A stretch of 64,000 nucleotides of DNA from Phascolarctobacterium faecium DSM 14760 (GTDB lineage Bacteria > Bacillota > Negativicutes > Acidaminococcales > Acidaminococcaceae), in NCBI RefSeq assembly GCF_003269275.1, contig NZ_QLTS01000001.1, forward strand, positions 714,768 to 778,767, in the 5' to 3' direction. Numbering within the stretch: the first letter of the stretch is position 1; each line of letters begins with the position of its first letter. The notes under the pieces are model-generated. The model did no database searches. It was given only the letters and a program-made list of their open reading frames with translations, and was not told the origin of the DNA. Of this stretch, positions 17,378 to 26,842 are shown piece by piece. Made by a program: the position numbers and the translations under genes.

Positions 17378-18124
17378 TCAATGGAGCACACCGTTGATGC
17401 CACTTCCCAAAGTCATTACCCCGCCTATCAATACTACAAGCAGCGCAATGCGCTTAAATAAATGCTGATTGATACGGAAAAACATTTTTTCTCCCAGCCA
17501 CCAGCCTAAAAGTACTGCCGGCAACACATACAGCGACAAAGCAATCAAATTTCCACCCTGAAATGTACCCGCAACAAAAAAACTGCCTAAAGTACAAAAA
17601 CTGCCGATAGCAAAGATCCAGATCATATTGGCGCGCAGCAAATTTTTCTCCATATTCTCACTCAAAAAATATAAAGCGATCGGCGGCCCGCTGATACTGG
17701 TAGTCGCACTGAAAAAACCGCTTAAAAAACCAGCAGAAACACGTCCCAGCTTTTTATTTTTGACCTCAGGCACAAAATTTAATTCCATCAAAAGCGTTAC
17801 AAGCAAAAGCGCTATCCCTAATAAAATCTTTAAATGATTAGCATCAGCCACTTTCAGCAGATACGCTCCGGGAATAATCCCCAACAGACTGCCGGCAGCT
17901 GTTATCAAAACTGTCGGCCACTCAAATTCTCCCCAGGTACGCCACATCATGATCACCCGCACAATAACACCGGCGATAATAACAAATACAACTGTCTCTT
18001 TCGGCCCCATGACCATCGTTAATACAGGAGCTGCGATCAGCGCAAAGCCAAAACCAGTTACAGTACTGAAAAAAGTAGCAGCAAATAATATCAACGAAGC
18101 AACTGTCAAGACAAAATAATCCAT
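17378..18124 (-). CDS. TauE/SafE family permease
   Basis: 248 residues from the ATG at 18124, which follows GCGGAGAG. Eight or so hydrophobic segments are arranged as two related halves, with the family motifs ATFFSTVTGFGFALIAAPVL and GFLSGFFSATTSISGPPIALYFLS. Members export or import sulfite, sulfoacetate or other organosulfur or carboxylate anions. It stands alone, so the substrate is not indicated. An in-frame extension upstream (to 18172) lacks a ribosome-binding site. Confidence 0.88.
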   Translation of the reverse strand: MDYFVLTVASLILFAATFFSTVTGFGFALIAAPVLTMVMGPKETVVFVIIAGVIVRVIMMWRTWGEFEWPTVLITAAGSLLGIIPGAYLLKVADANHLKILLGIALLLVTLLMELNFVPEVKNKKLGRVSAGFLSGFFSATTSISGPPIALYFLSENMEKNLLRANMIWIFAIGSFCTLGSFFVAGTFQGGNLIALSLYVLPAVLLGWWLGEKMFFRINQHLFKRIALLVVLIGGVMTLGSGINGVLH

Positions 18125-18174
18125 GGTTTCTCTCCGCTCTTTTCTGAAATAGATATCTGCATTATAACACAAAA

Positions 18175-18202
18175 AAGAAGCCCCTACAAAACGGAGCTTC
18201 TT
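18175..18202 (-). terminator. Terminator after hybrid histidine kinase
   Basis: AAGAAGC and GCTTCTT with inner CC/GG pairs form a hairpin followed on the minus strand by TTTTTTGTG, 10 bases past the kinase stop. Confidence 0.75.
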
Positions 18203-18211
18203 CCAGTCGTC

Positions 18212-21049
18212 TTATTTCAGCCATTGACGTATTATTTTTTTCAAAAGCTTTAGTTCAAACGGCTTGGCTATGTGTGCATTCATCCCCGCGGCCAGCGCCA
18301 TTTTCACGTCTTCCGAAAAAGCATTCGCAGTAATGGCAATAATCGGAATCCGGGCCGCATCACTGCGAGAAGCAGCTCTGATTGCTCTTGCCGCTTCATA
18401 GCCATTCATAGTTGGCATCTGGATATCCATAAAAATCAAATCATAATATCCTTCAGGCGCCGCCAGGAATTTTTCCAATGCTTCTGCACCATCACCAGCG
18501 GATTCACAAGTCAAGCCCAACAGCTTCAAAAACTCTAAAGCAATTTCCAGATTGATTGCATTATCCTCAACTACCAATACCCGTTTACCGCTATAATCAA
18601 TATCAGCAGCATTTTCGTTATCACCGGCAGGTTGTTCATACTCGACCGCAACTCCGTTCTGACGCTGCACCTTCAGACAAACAGAAGCAGTGATCTTACT
18701 GCCCTTACCAACACAGCTCTCAACATCGATCGACCCGTTCATCAGTTTTGCCAGGTTCAAACTGATCGTCATGCCCAGACCAGTTCCCTGTATTTTACTG
18801 ACCCGAGAATCTTCTGCTCTTATAAACGGCTCAAAAATACGCTCGATAAAACTTTGTTCCATCCCAATGCCGTTATCTTCTACAATAAAATCAAAAACAG
18901 CCAGATCATGCGGTAACGGCTTAACAGTAACCGTCAGCTTTACCACACCTTCATCAGGCGTATATTTAACGGCATTGGACAACAGATTAAGTAATATCTG
19001 CTGCAGTCTCAACGCGTCACCCAGCACAGTTATATTTTTCAGTGCCTCTGTTTCCACAATCAGCTGATGCCGTTTCTCCTCAACAGCAGGTTTAATGATA
19101 TCTAATGCTTCCTCAACTTTTTCTTTTAATAAAAATGCTTCCGAGTTCAATTCTGTTTTGCCGCTTTCGATCTTCGACATATCCAGAACCTCATTCAACA
19201 GCTCCAGCATATGTTTGCCAGAAGTGACAATTTTTTTCAAATAATCATCTACATGATCTTTGTCGTCGCAATGTGCCGCTAAAGCCGCCAGCCCCATAAT
19301 AGCATTCATCGGCGTTCTGATATCATGCGACATTTTTGAAAAGAATTCACTTTTGGCCTGATTGGCCTGTAAAGCCAGCTGATATGCGTCACTGATGATT
19401 TGTTTATTTGCTTCCTCCTGCATCGTGCGTTCATGGATATCGCGCATCGTCAAAAGCAGCCGTTCTTTTAATTTACCAAAATATGAAAGCTTAACTTCTT
19501 TATATCTGTACCCGTCTTTAGCGGATGAACGGAAATACAGCATAACAGCATCTTCCTGCTCCAGGCACTTCAGCAAACTATCAATACTCCAGCTTTTTAA
19601 ATGCTCACAATCTTCTTCACAAACAAACTCTTTTATAAATACCGGCAGCTGTTCATTAATGCTGCCACGCAGCGGCAAACCGTAATGAGCGCAATAACCG
19701 GCAAAACGCATCACATAATCACCACTGTTTAAATCACAGATGCAAACAGCATCATAGTCATGTTCTATCGTAAAATTATAAATAGACTGCAACTCGATTT
19801 TTTCAAGCTCCATTCCTTTTTGCTCGCTGATATCCTCAATGATACCAATGACAAAAGTCGGCTGCTGCTGATCATCCCATGACATAACAGTCATTGTTAC
19901 CCGCACCCAGCACTGCTTGTTCTTGTCACAGAATGTGGAAGATGCAGTTTTAGCCCCATTATGAATAGCTTCGTACATCGCATAGCAATCTGCCTTACTT
20001 TCACCGCTCACAAAATCTTCCACAAAGCTTTCCGGAATATTCCTGTATTCCATACTACAGTTAAAATATTTACTGGTTCTTACCGGCATAACTTCCAGAC
20101 GTTTTTGCGGATAATAATAAAAATGGAAAATTTTTGTTCCTTCCAGAACCTGGCGCAGCAGTTCCTGAGTACCCTTATCCTGCTCCAGCAATTCCTGATT
20201 AAGCAGCTCCATCTGCTTTCTGTTATCAATATCCAGAAAAACACTTTGAATAACACGTTCTCCGTCAATATTTTTGATATATTCACCGCTGCCAATGATC
20301 CAGCAATAAGTACCATCGGCCCTCAGCGCCCGATATTCAAAAGACTGTTTCCCCTTGCCCAGCAGTATCGCGTTCATGCTCTGATATACTCTATCACAGT
20401 CTTCCGGCGCAGCCAGATCTTCTATCCGCCAGGATTTACGCTTCCAGAATTCTTCTTTTTCATAACCAAAAATCCTGATAGCTTCCATATTGGCATTTTG
20501 AAAAACAATACTTCCGTCAGCCTGTGGCCTGTATTGAACGATACCGCACAATACGGACTGAAACAGCTCGTCATAATAATCACGTTTACGTACAACTTCT
20601 ATCAGCTGCCTGCTCTTTTCGATATTGGCCTGTCTTAAGACCTCAACATCGCTGGCATTCTGATGATAACCGCGAATATAATAAGCATTATCGTCTTCTT
20701 TATATAACTTGCCGCTGCAGCGAATAAAAATTGTGCCCCACCATGGATGCTTCCAGCGATACTGAACCTCTACCAGCCTTTTGGTCGTCAGCATCTGTTC
20801 AATATATTTCTGCACTATTTCCAGATCTTCTGCAAGCACGCCTTGCGCAAAATGTTTATAATTATCTTCCAGCGATAAACTCTTCTGCAGCCCTAAAAGT
20901 TCTAACATTTTATCATCGGCATACAGACGCACGTCAGTATTATTTTTGTTTATTTCCAAAAGCCATAAACCAATATTACTGATTTCCAATATTTCCTGCA
21001 TCCAGCTGGAACTGTAAAAAATATCTTCTTTTAAGCCGCTAGAGTCCAT
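18212..21049 (-). CDS. Soluble hybrid sensor histidine kinase with receiver domain
   Basis: 945 residues with no clear membrane segment. At least three PAS-like domains fill the N-terminal 550 residues (for example YRWKHPWWGTIFIRC, FEYRALRADGTYCWIIGSGEY). These are followed by a HisKA domain with the phospho-accepting His in KMSHDIRTPMNAIMG (around residue 573), an HATPase domain (LLSNAVKYTPDEG, DNGIGMEQSF, GTGLGMTIS), and a C-terminal receiver (VLVVEDNAIN, with the acceptor Asp in DLIFMDIQMPTMNG around residue 872). No cognate output gene is adjacent. Signal unknown; phosphotransfer to another protein is expected from the hybrid layout. Confidence 0.93.
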   Translation of the reverse strand: MDSSGLKEDIFYSSSWMQEILEISNIGLWLLEINKNNTDVRLYADDKMLELLGLQKSLSLEDNYKHFAQGVLAEDLEIVQKYIEQMLTTKRLVEVQYRWKHPWWGTIFIRCSGKLYKEDDNAYYIRGYHQNASDVEVLRQANIEKSRQLIEVVRKRDYYDELFQSVLCGIVQYRPQADGSIVFQNANMEAIRIFGYEKEEFWKRKSWRIEDLAAPEDCDRVYQSMNAILLGKGKQSFEYRALRADGTYCWIIGSGEYIKNIDGERVIQSVFLDIDNRKQMELLNQELLEQDKGTQELLRQVLEGTKIFHFYYYPQKRLEVMPVRTSKYFNCSMEYRNIPESFVEDFVSGESKADCYAMYEAIHNGAKTASSTFCDKNKQCWVRVTMTVMSWDDQQQPTFVIGIIEDISEQKGMELEKIELQSIYNFTIEHDYDAVCICDLNSGDYVMRFAGYCAHYGLPLRGSINEQLPVFIKEFVCEEDCEHLKSWSIDSLLKCLEQEDAVMLYFRSSAKDGYRYKEVKLSYFGKLKERLLLTMRDIHERTMQEEANKQIISDAYQLALQANQAKSEFFSKMSHDIRTPMNAIMGLAALAAHCDDKDHVDDYLKKIVTSGKHMLELLNEVLDMSKIESGKTELNSEAFLLKEKVEEALDIIKPAVEEKRHQLIVETEALKNITVLGDALRLQQILLNLLSNAVKYTPDEGVVKLTVTVKPLPHDLAVFDFIVEDNGIGMEQSFIERIFEPFIRAEDSRVSKIQGTGLGMTISLNLAKLMNGSIDVESCVGKGSKITASVCLKVQRQNGVAVEYEQPAGDNENAADIDYSGKRVLVVEDNAINLEIALEFLKLLGLTCESAGDGAEALEKFLAAPEGYYDLIFMDIQMPTMNGYEAARAIRAASRSDAARIPIIAITANAFSEDVKMALAAGMNAHIAKPFELKLLKKIIRQWLK

Positions 21050-21086
21050 AATAGTTCCTCTTTCTATTTCAAACTTCTTATTGTCT

Positions 21087-21115
21087 ACATTATACCTTAC
21101 TCTTAAACAATTTCC
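21087..21115 (-). promoter_or_regulatory. Promoter of the hybrid kinase gene
   Basis: Minus-strand TTGGAA (21115-21110), 17-base spacer, TATAAT (21092-21087), followed 38 bases later by the kinase ATG. Confidence 0.7.
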
Positions 21116-21168
21116 AATATTTGTTCTTTAAGAAATGTTTTTTAGCATCCACAAATAACGCGCAAAAA

Positions 21169-21197
21169 AAAAGACTCTCGCCCAAACGAGAGTCTTT
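21169..21197 (-). terminator. Terminator after cvfB
   Basis: AAAGACTCTCG and CGAGAGTCTTT with a 6-base loop, followed by nine T residues on the minus strand, immediately after the cvfB stop. Confidence 0.92.
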
Positions 21198-21199
21198 AC

Positions 21200-22105
21200 T
21201 TATTTTTCGCTTTGCAGTCCTTTTTCAGTCAGCATAGTCCAGCCTTCTTCCTGCACGATCAGGCCTTCCTTCATTAAATGCCCCAAAGCACGTTTGAAAG
21301 CTGCTTTACTGATACCAAATTTTTCCTTAATGATTTCCATCGGTGTAGTATCACAGTAAGGCATTTTACCATTCCGTTTATGTAAAAAATTTAAAATATC
21401 TTCCGCATCGGCGATCATAGCATTTTCTTTTTGCTGGCGTAAGGACAGATTTACCCTGCCATCCTCACGAATATAAGTAATGCGAGCCGTGATCTCCTGA
21501 CCAAAATCCAAACGCCCGCCGGGAACTTCACTGCGATGCAGAAACGCCAAAAAGCGCTGATTAGTAAAAATGAAGAAGCCTTCCGGCAGGATATTATAGA
21601 TAGTACCTGTCACGCTGTCGCCGACCTTGACACCAACAGCAGGTTTGGAAGCCTTCAGCATTTCTTCTTCCACCCGCATACTGACAGCAGGGCGTCCTGT
21701 TTTATCGCGATACAGCTTTATCCAGACCAGCTGACCCGGCGACACATGCCCTCGCATTTCGCTGTACGGCAAAAATACACCGCGTTCAGCGCCGATATCC
21801 ACAAACCCGCCGTCCTTGGTCACACTTAAAACCTTAACGTAACCGATCTGCCCTTCGCGCATTTTCGGTAATTTCTGGCTCGCCGTCAAACGACCATGCG
21901 GATCTTTATACAAATAGACTTTAACTTCATCGCCAACATTGACCGCTTCCGTCTGCTGCAGCTTATGCAGCAGGATATCATCAGAAGTATCGCCCGTACC
22001 AGCGTCAAGGAAAGCGCCCATTTCGCCCAGACGTGCCACTTTTAAAGTAACAACGTCACCCGCACGATATTTAAGCTGCTTTGCCATGTCTTTTTCATCA
22101 GTCAT
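21200..22105 (-). CDS. cvfB: CvfB/YitL-like S1 RNA-binding protein
   Basis: 301 residues from ATG 22105, which overlaps the rsfS stop by 8 bases and follows GGAGAG. The protein has two or three S1-like barrels (GDVVTLKVARLGEMGAFLDAGT, GQIGYVKVLSVTKDGGFVDIG, GDSVTGTIYNILPEGFFIF) and a C-terminal winged-helix part (EIIKEKFGISKAAFKRALGHLMKEG). This matches the CvfB/YitL family of about 300 residues, RNA-binding proteins linked to virulence-gene expression in Gram-positives. A longer upstream frame inside rsfS is not credible. Confidence 0.88.
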   Translation of the reverse strand: MTDEKDMAKQLKYRAGDVVTLKVARLGEMGAFLDAGTGDTSDDILLHKLQQTEAVNVGDEVKVYLYKDPHGRLTASQKLPKMREGQIGYVKVLSVTKDGGFVDIGAERGVFLPYSEMRGHVSPGQLVWIKLYRDKTGRPAVSMRVEEEMLKASKPAVGVKVGDSVTGTIYNILPEGFFIFTNQRFLAFLHRSEVPGGRLDFGQEITARITYIREDGRVNLSLRQQKENAMIADAEDILNFLHKRNGKMPYCDTTPMEIIKEKFGISKAAFKRALGHLMKEGLIVQEEGWTMLTEKGLQSEK

Positions 22106-22460
22106 TTTTGCTCTCCACAAATTCTTCCGACGGAGCATCAGCCCACAGTTGTTCCAGATTATAGAACTCGCGTTCTTCTTCAATAAAGATATGCGCAACA
22201 CAATTACCATAATCCAACAAAATCCAACGACCTTCAGCATAGCCTTCTTTGTGAGTAACAAAAATGCCTGCCTCCGCCAATTTATCTTCGATATTGTCAG
22301 CAATAGCTTTAACTAGAATATTATTTCCAGCGCTGGCAATAATAAAATAATCAGTTACAGGAGAAATGTTCTCCATATTCAGCAGCAAAATATCCTTTGC
22401 TTTTTTATCGCAGGCTGCCGCCGCGATCTTGTGTGCAATTTCTTTAGTAGTAAAATCCAT
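22098..22460 (-). CDS. rsfS: Ribosome silencing factor RsfS
   Basis: 120 residues. ATG 22460 follows AAAGGAGG by 7 bases. The family pattern KAKDILLLNMENISPVTDYFIIASAGN, VKAIADNIEDKL and EGRWILLDYGNCVAHIF is complete. RsfS binds L14 on the large subunit and blocks subunit joining in starvation. It sits between the LCP gene and cvfB, as is common in Firmicutes. Confidence 0.95.
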   Translation of the reverse strand: MDFTTKEIAHKIAAAACDKKAKDILLLNMENISPVTDYFIIASAGNNILVKAIADNIEDKLAEAGIFVTHKEGYAEGRWILLDYGNCVAHIFIEEEREFYNLEQLWADAPSEEFVESKND

Positions 22461-22473
22461 CTTTTCGCCTCCT

Positions 22474-23466
22474 TTATTCTTGTTCATCTTCATCATCTTT
22501 CATATAGGGAATGCCGATTTCGTCCAAAGATTTTTGAACTTCCTCGCGTGATGTAGCCCAATAGCTGATACCTTCTGTATCGTCAAAATTACCATACAGC
22601 ATACCCGACTTGACCTTTTCGTCACCAAACAGCTTAAAGCTGTTTGCAGCCTTGATCATCGTCAAAGTGTTCATATCGGTCTCCACATGTCTGTCAACAG
22701 TCGAAAACAGCGCCGGGATCTTAGTCACCGTATCGATATTGAAAATCTGTGCTGCCGCCGCTTTCATAAACTTCTGCTGCCTTTGCACGCGGCCAATATC
22801 ACCCAGCTCATCTTTGCGGAAACGCACATATTCGCCTGCCCGCTTACCGTCCAGATGCTGATAGCCATGTTTAATATCAATAACAAGATCGGCATAAGGA
22901 TCTTCATAATACATATCCTTTTCCACATATAAATCAACGCCGCCGATCAGATCGATAACATCAATAAACGCACGCCAGTCCACTAAAACATAATAATGGA
23001 TCGGTACCTGCAGCAGATTGGCTACCGTTTGCTTGGCCATCATCACACCGCCGTAAGCATAGGCTGCATTCAGCTTATCCCAACCAGCCCGGCCCGGGAT
23101 CTGCACCTTGGTGTCACGCGGCAGCGAAAGCAGCGCAACCTTATTATCGCCGGGGTCAAAGCTGGCCAGCATCATCGCGTCAGTTCGCTTTGGTTCATCC
23201 GGAGCAGCATCACTGTCACCGTCATCTATACCCAAAAGCAAAATATTGATGCGCTTGTTCAATTTTTCATTTTGGGTTATCTTGTCGCTGGCACCAACAA
23301 CATCAACCTTCGGCGGATTGATAAAATTGTCATAGATCCAGACTGTTCCCCAAAAAGCTCCCGTCAGCAGTACCGCCAAAACCAACAGTACAAATACCAG
23401 CCTGCCCCAACGTAATTTACGTTTCTTGCGGACAGGCCTGATTTCTCTATTTTCTTCCACAGACAT
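22474..23466 (-). CDS. LytR-CpsA-Psr (LCP) family cell-wall ligase
   Basis: About 330 residues. A basic cytoplasmic tail is followed by one membrane helix (about residues 23-45) and an LCP domain with NILLLGIDDG, RTDAMMLASFDP, LLSLPRDTKVQIPG, KLNAAYAYGG and FRKDELGDIGRVQRQQKF, including the catalytic arginines. LCP enzymes attach phosphate-linked polymers to peptidoglycan. ATG 23466 is 6 bases after AGGAG; an ATG at 23472 abuts this site and is less likely. The gene lies 9 bases after yqeK. Confidence 0.9.
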   Translation of the reverse strand: MSVEENREIRPVRKKRKLRWGRLVFVLLVLAVLLTGAFWGTVWIYDNFINPPKVDVVGASDKITQNEKLNKRINILLLGIDDGDSDAAPDEPKRTDAMMLASFDPGDNKVALLSLPRDTKVQIPGRAGWDKLNAAYAYGGVMMAKQTVANLLQVPIHYYVLVDWRAFIDVIDLIGGVDLYVEKDMYYEDPYADLVIDIKHGYQHLDGKRAGEYVRFRKDELGDIGRVQRQQKFMKAAAAQIFNIDTVTKIPALFSTVDRHVETDMNTLTMIKAANSFKLFGDEKVKSGMLYGNFDDTEGISYWATSREEVQKSLDEIGIPYMKDDEDEQE

Positions 23467-23475
23467 TGGCATCTC

Positions 23476-24063
23476 CTACAAATTCAATTTAAGCCTTTTA
23501 AACTTAGCCGCCAATTCGTTATACCCCTCTATGCAATGAGGGTGTACCAAAAGGTCGTATTCCAGCAAATAACGTATCGTCTGCGCATAAGCCTTTATCA
23601 TGGCCTGTTCCAGGTCAACCTTAGCCAGCCGGCGCATTTCCTCGATACCTGCAAAATCACGGGTCGGCTCCAGCAGATCAGCCAGATAGACAACCATCGC
23701 CATCTTGCTCATGCCTGCCGCACCAGTAGTATGAAAACGGATAGCATCCAAAATTTCCTGATCGGTAACGCCGTATTTTTCCCGGGCGTAATATACGCCC
23801 AGTTTGGCATGCAGTAAAATAGGCTGATTCCTTTCGACATCATCCATCGGTAAACCCAAAGCAATTGTATGCATCAAAAGATCACGCGTAGGTATCTCAC
23901 GCCCGCAATCGTGCAGTAATGCCCCAACGCCAACCTTTTCCTTATCCAGTCCGTAAAAAACTGCCAGTTCAAGAGCAGTATCGTATACAGCCAAAGAATG
24001 TTTAAAACGCTTATGAGGCAAAGATGCTTTAAGAAGTTTTTTCATTTCTGTGATATCCAGCAT
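23476..24063 (-). CDS. yqeK: YqeK, HD-domain bis(5'-nucleosyl)-tetraphosphatase
   Basis: 195 residues from ATG 24063, with AGGAG 8 bases upstream. HD-domain metal-binding motifs are seen: RFKHSLAVYDTALELA, ALLHDCGREIP, HAKLGVYYAREKYGV and RFHTTGAAGMSKMAMVVYLADLLEP. YqeK proteins hydrolyse diadenosine tetraphosphate symmetrically. The usual nadD-yqeK-lcp-rsfS order is kept. Confidence 0.93.
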   Translation of the reverse strand: MLDITEMKKLLKASLPHKRFKHSLAVYDTALELAVFYGLDKEKVGVGALLHDCGREIPTRDLLMHTIALGLPMDDVERNQPILLHAKLGVYYAREKYGVTDQEILDAIRFHTTGAAGMSKMAMVVYLADLLEPTRDFAGIEEMRRLAKVDLEQAMIKAYAQTIRYLLEYDLLVHPHCIEGYNELAAKFKRLKLNL

Positions 24064-24086
24064 GATAACAACTCCTCTCACTACCA

Positions 24087-24695
24087 TTAAGACTGGTAGA
24101 GATGCTCCTCTAAAATATACTTTTCTACACTTTCCGGTACCAGACCCTTAATAGAAAGTCCTCGTCTGACACGTTCACGAATGCCAGTCGAAGAAATATC
24201 TACTTCAGGAGTATCCAAAAGTATAATTTTATTCTTAGCAGGCTCGCCAAAAAATTCGCAAACCTTGTCAATAGTCTGCCCATAACCGGGCCTGTCAGCA
24301 GCTATAAAAGTCACTTCTGCCAGCAATTCCCTGATGCGGTGCCAGGTGTTCAGCATCGGCACAGCGTCGGCACCAATAATAAAATACAGCTCATATTCTG
24401 AATAGCGGGCCTTTAACTCCATAACCGTATCATAAGTATAGGAAACTCCGCTGCGCTGCAATTCAATATCAGTAACTTCAAAATAAGGATAAGGCTCCGT
24501 TGCCAGCTCCGTCATCCGATAACGGTCAGCAGCAGGTGCAAACTCCAGACCAACCTTATGAGGCGCAATAAACGCAGGAACAAAAATTATTTTTTCCAAG
24601 CCCAAATGCTCGTAAATAAACTTGGCTGTCTGCAGATGCCCCAAATGAACAGGATCAAAAGTGCCGCCCATAATGCCAAGCTTTTTGCTCTTCAC
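24087..24695 (-). CDS. nadD: Nicotinate-nucleotide adenylyltransferase
   Basis: 202 residues starting at GTG 24695, downstream of GGAAGGTGG. The nucleotidyltransferase motif GIMGGTFDPVHLGHLQTA is near the N terminus and VDISSTGIRERVRRGLSI near the C terminus. It makes nicotinate adenine dinucleotide from nicotinate mononucleotide and ATP. It leads the nadD-yqeK-lcp-rsfS-cvfB operon. Confidence 0.94.
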   Translation of the reverse strand: MKSKKLGIMGGTFDPVHLGHLQTAKFIYEHLGLEKIIFVPAFIAPHKVGLEFAPAADRYRMTELATEPYPYFEVTDIELQRSGVSYTYDTVMELKARYSEYELYFIIGADAVPMLNTWHRIRELLAEVTFIAADRPGYGQTIDKVCEFFGEPAKNKIILLDTPEVDISSTGIRERVRRGLSIKGLVPESVEKYILEEHLYQS

Positions 24696-24725
24696 TCGTT
24701 TACCCACCTTCCTTATTATCACTAT

Positions 24726-24755
24726 ATTATACCAAAAACAGGCAAGCTTGCACAA
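24726..24755 (-). promoter_or_regulatory. Promoter of nadD operon
   Basis: Minus-strand TTGTGC (24755-24750), 18-base spacer, extended -10 TGGTATAAT (TATAAT at 24731-24726). It is divergent from the importer promoter at 24822. Confidence 0.65.
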
Positions 24756-24821
24756 CTATATTAGAGATTTTGCAAAAAGGAAATTTTTTAATGCTATAAT
24801 CTAAATATTTTTCGGCCGATA

Positions 24822-24878
24822 TTGACAAAGATATAGCCTAATGTGGTATCCTAATAGTTAGCAAACGCTAACTATTAG
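24822..24878 (+). promoter_or_regulatory. Importer promoter with perfect palindromic operator (GTTAGC site 1)
   Basis: TTGACA at 24822-24827 and an extended -10 TGGTATCCT (24844-24852, spacer 19). Starting at the end of the -10 is a perfect inverted repeat with 12-base arms, CTAATAGTTAGC and GCTAACTATTAG (24851-24862, 24867-24878), around AAAC. It covers the expected start site and runs into the ribosome-binding site, so a bound repressor would block transcription. Confidence 0.75.
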
Positions 24879-24887
24879 GAGGCTTAT

Positions 24888-25841
24888 ATGAAAAAATTTG
24901 TATTAGCATTTTTTGTCTTACTTTTAGCCTTAACAGGCTATTTTTTATTTGCTCAAAGCGAATCAAAATTGAGCGGTCCAGGGACATTAACTGTTACCGA
25001 CAGTATCGGAAAAACAGTTGTCATGCCGGAACACCCACAAAGAATAATATTTTTAAACCCCTCCAATCTAGAAATTTACACTGCTATCGGAGGAAAGGCG
25101 GCTGGAAAAGCCACCAGCGATTCCTATCCTGAAGACATAAAAGAACAAATCAAAGATATTCCCGATGTTGGAGCTATTTATGCCCCTCACGTCGAAAAAA
25201 TAATGTCACTAAAGCCTGATCTCGTTATCGGCACTAACGTTCCATTTAACGTTTTGCTCATTGAACCATTCAAAAAAATCGGCGTTCCTGTTTACATCAA
25301 CAGCATCACATCTTACGAAAATGTTTTAGATACCATTTCTTTTTACGGTCAAATAGCAGGCCATGAACAGCAAGCGCAAATCAAACGCGAAGAAATAGAA
25401 AAAAATTACTCAGCGCTTGTAAAAGATGCAGCTCCTGCTTCTGGTCCTAAAACAATGATCATCTTCGGTTCATCAGACAGCTTCAACATGGCTACATCTC
25501 AAAGCTTCAGCGGCGATCTTCTAAAACGCCTCGGTGGTCGTAACATCGCCGATGCCGCACCAGTCAAAGATTCAGCCTACGCACCTCTGAGCCTGGAATA
25601 TATCGGCAAAGAAAATCCCGATCTTATCCTGATCATCACCATGGATCAGGGAACAAAAATTATTAAAAAGCTTAGAAACGACATGCAAAACAATGTTCTA
25701 TGGCACGATATCAATGCCGTAAAAAAAGGCCACGTCTATGAACTGCCGTCAAACTTATTCCTGGTAAATCCAGGCACGCACACTATCGACGCTATGAAAA
25801 TCATGAAGCAATATCTTGATAAAGCAGGTGGCAGCAATTGA
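24888..25841 (+). CDS. FecB/BtuF-type substrate-binding protein (iron complex, heme or corrinoid)
   Basis: 317 residues with an N-terminal membrane segment (residues 3-22), either a signal anchor or an uncleaved signal peptide; there is no lipobox cysteine. The two-lobed class III fold is suggested by VVMPEHPQRIIFLNPSNLEIYTAIGG, IMSLKPDLVIGTNVP and the long joining helix. It would deliver a ligand from the periplasm to the adjacent FecCD-type permease. The TonB-dependent receptor downstream suggests an iron, heme or cobalamin ligand; sequence alone does not choose. AGGAGG lies 7 bases before the ATG, inside the end of operator site 1. Confidence 0.88.
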   Translation: MKKFVLAFFVLLLALTGYFLFAQSESKLSGPGTLTVTDSIGKTVVMPEHPQRIIFLNPSNLEIYTAIGGKAAGKATSDSYPEDIKEQIKDIPDVGAIYAPHVEKIMSLKPDLVIGTNVPFNVLLIEPFKKIGVPVYINSITSYENVLDTISFYGQIAGHEQQAQIKREEIEKNYSALVKDAAPASGPKTMIIFGSSDSFNMATSQSFSGDLLKRLGGRNIADAAPVKDSAYAPLSLEYIGKENPDLILIITMDQGTKIIKKLRNDMQNNVLWHDINAVKKGHVYELPSNLFLVNPGTHTIDAMKIMKQYLDKAGGSN

Positions 25842-26842
25842 ACCCGATCAGCCTCGAAAAAAGAAATAAATTACGTATAATAATTTTCTGTGCTTTAGGC
25901 ATATTTTTACTCCTCTCTTTCTTTATAAGTATTTCCTGCGGCGCTATAACGATCACCTATACTGATATATATACTGCACTTACAGGAGGTGGCACTGCTG
26001 ATACTACCCGTATCGTCAACGTACTGCGTCTGCCGCGCACACTGGTCACAGCATTGACAGGGGCCAACCTGGCGCTTGCAGGCTGTATCCTGCAGGGCGT
26101 ATTGCGCAACCCTCTGGCTGACCCCGGTATCATCGGTGTCAGTGCCGGAGCCGGGCTGTTTGCTATGTTCCTGATGATTTTAGCCCCCGAAGCAATGAAC
26201 CTTGTACCTGCCGCCGCTTTTATCGGCGCTGTTTTATCTACTGGCCTGGTATTTTTCCTTGCCTGGGAAAAAGGCATCAATCCACTGCGTATGATTTTAG
26301 CCGGCGTAGCCATCGCCGCTTTTTTCGGTGGTGGTATGACTGCTTTGAGCGTATTTTATTCAGAACGTATACAGGGTACAGTCATGTGGATGGCAGGCGG
26401 ATTTCAAGGCCACAGCTGGAGCCATGTCGAAATGATCCTGCCTTATAGTTTTATAGGTATTCTGGGAACACTTCTATGTGCAAGGCAGCTTAATGCCCTG
26501 CAGCTAGGCGAAGAAGTTGCAAAAAACCTTGGTATTCGTGTTGTACGTATCCGCACTCTGCTGATCATTCTTTCGGCTTTGCTGGCAGCATCAGCAGTCA
26601 GCGTAGCCGGTATGCTCGGTTTTGTCGGACTGATAGTCCCGCACATCATGCGTCTCATAGTTGGCTCTGACCATGAATATCTGCTGCCATGCTCGGCAAT
26701 CAGCGGCGCAGTTATCGTAACCCTGGCAGATACTGCCGCACGCACCCTGTTCACTCCGCTGGAAGTACCGGTAGGTATTTTTATGTCATTCCTGGGCGCA
26801 CCCTTTTTCCTGTATCTATTAAAACGGAGGATGAGAAAATGA
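25838..26842 (+). CDS. FecCD/BtuC family ABC permease
   Basis: 334 residues with about ten membrane segments and the family motifs LRLPRTLVTALTGANLALAGCILQGVLRNPLADPGIIGVSAGAG (positions about 52-95) and GMLGFVGLIVPHIMR. The start is TTG at 25838 overlapping the stop of the binding-protein gene, with AGGTGG upstream; no usable in-frame ATG is nearby. It forms the membrane channel of the importer. Confidence 0.93.
   Translation: MNPISLEKRNKLRIIIFCALGIFLLLSFFISISCGAITITYTDIYTALTGGGTADTTRIVNVLRLPRTLVTALTGANLALAGCILQGVLRNPLADPGIIGVSAGAGLFAMFLMILAPEAMNLVPAAAFIGAVLSTGLVFFLAWEKGINPLRMILAGVAIAAFFGGGMTALSVFYSERIQGTVMWMAGGFQGHSWSHVEMILPYSFIGILGTLLCARQLNALQLGEEVAKNLGIRVVRIRTLLIILSALLAASAVSVAGMLGFVGLIVPHIMRLIVGSDHEYLLPCSAISGAVIVTLADTAARTLFTPLEVPVGIFMSFLGAPFFLYLLKRRMRK

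Noticed and set aside
22105-22303. Long N-terminal extension of the CvfB gene into rsfS
   Set aside because: It reads rsfS out of frame, has no homologous domain, and a good ribosome-binding site precedes the internal ATG at 22105.
24851-24878. Interpretation of the GTTAGC palindromes as plain terminators or as Fur/DtxR boxes
   Set aside because: They sit at promoters, two right after -10 elements, and mostly lack T tracts, so they are not terminators. They do not match the Fur box, and the 4-base centre differs from the DtxR/IdeR consensus.
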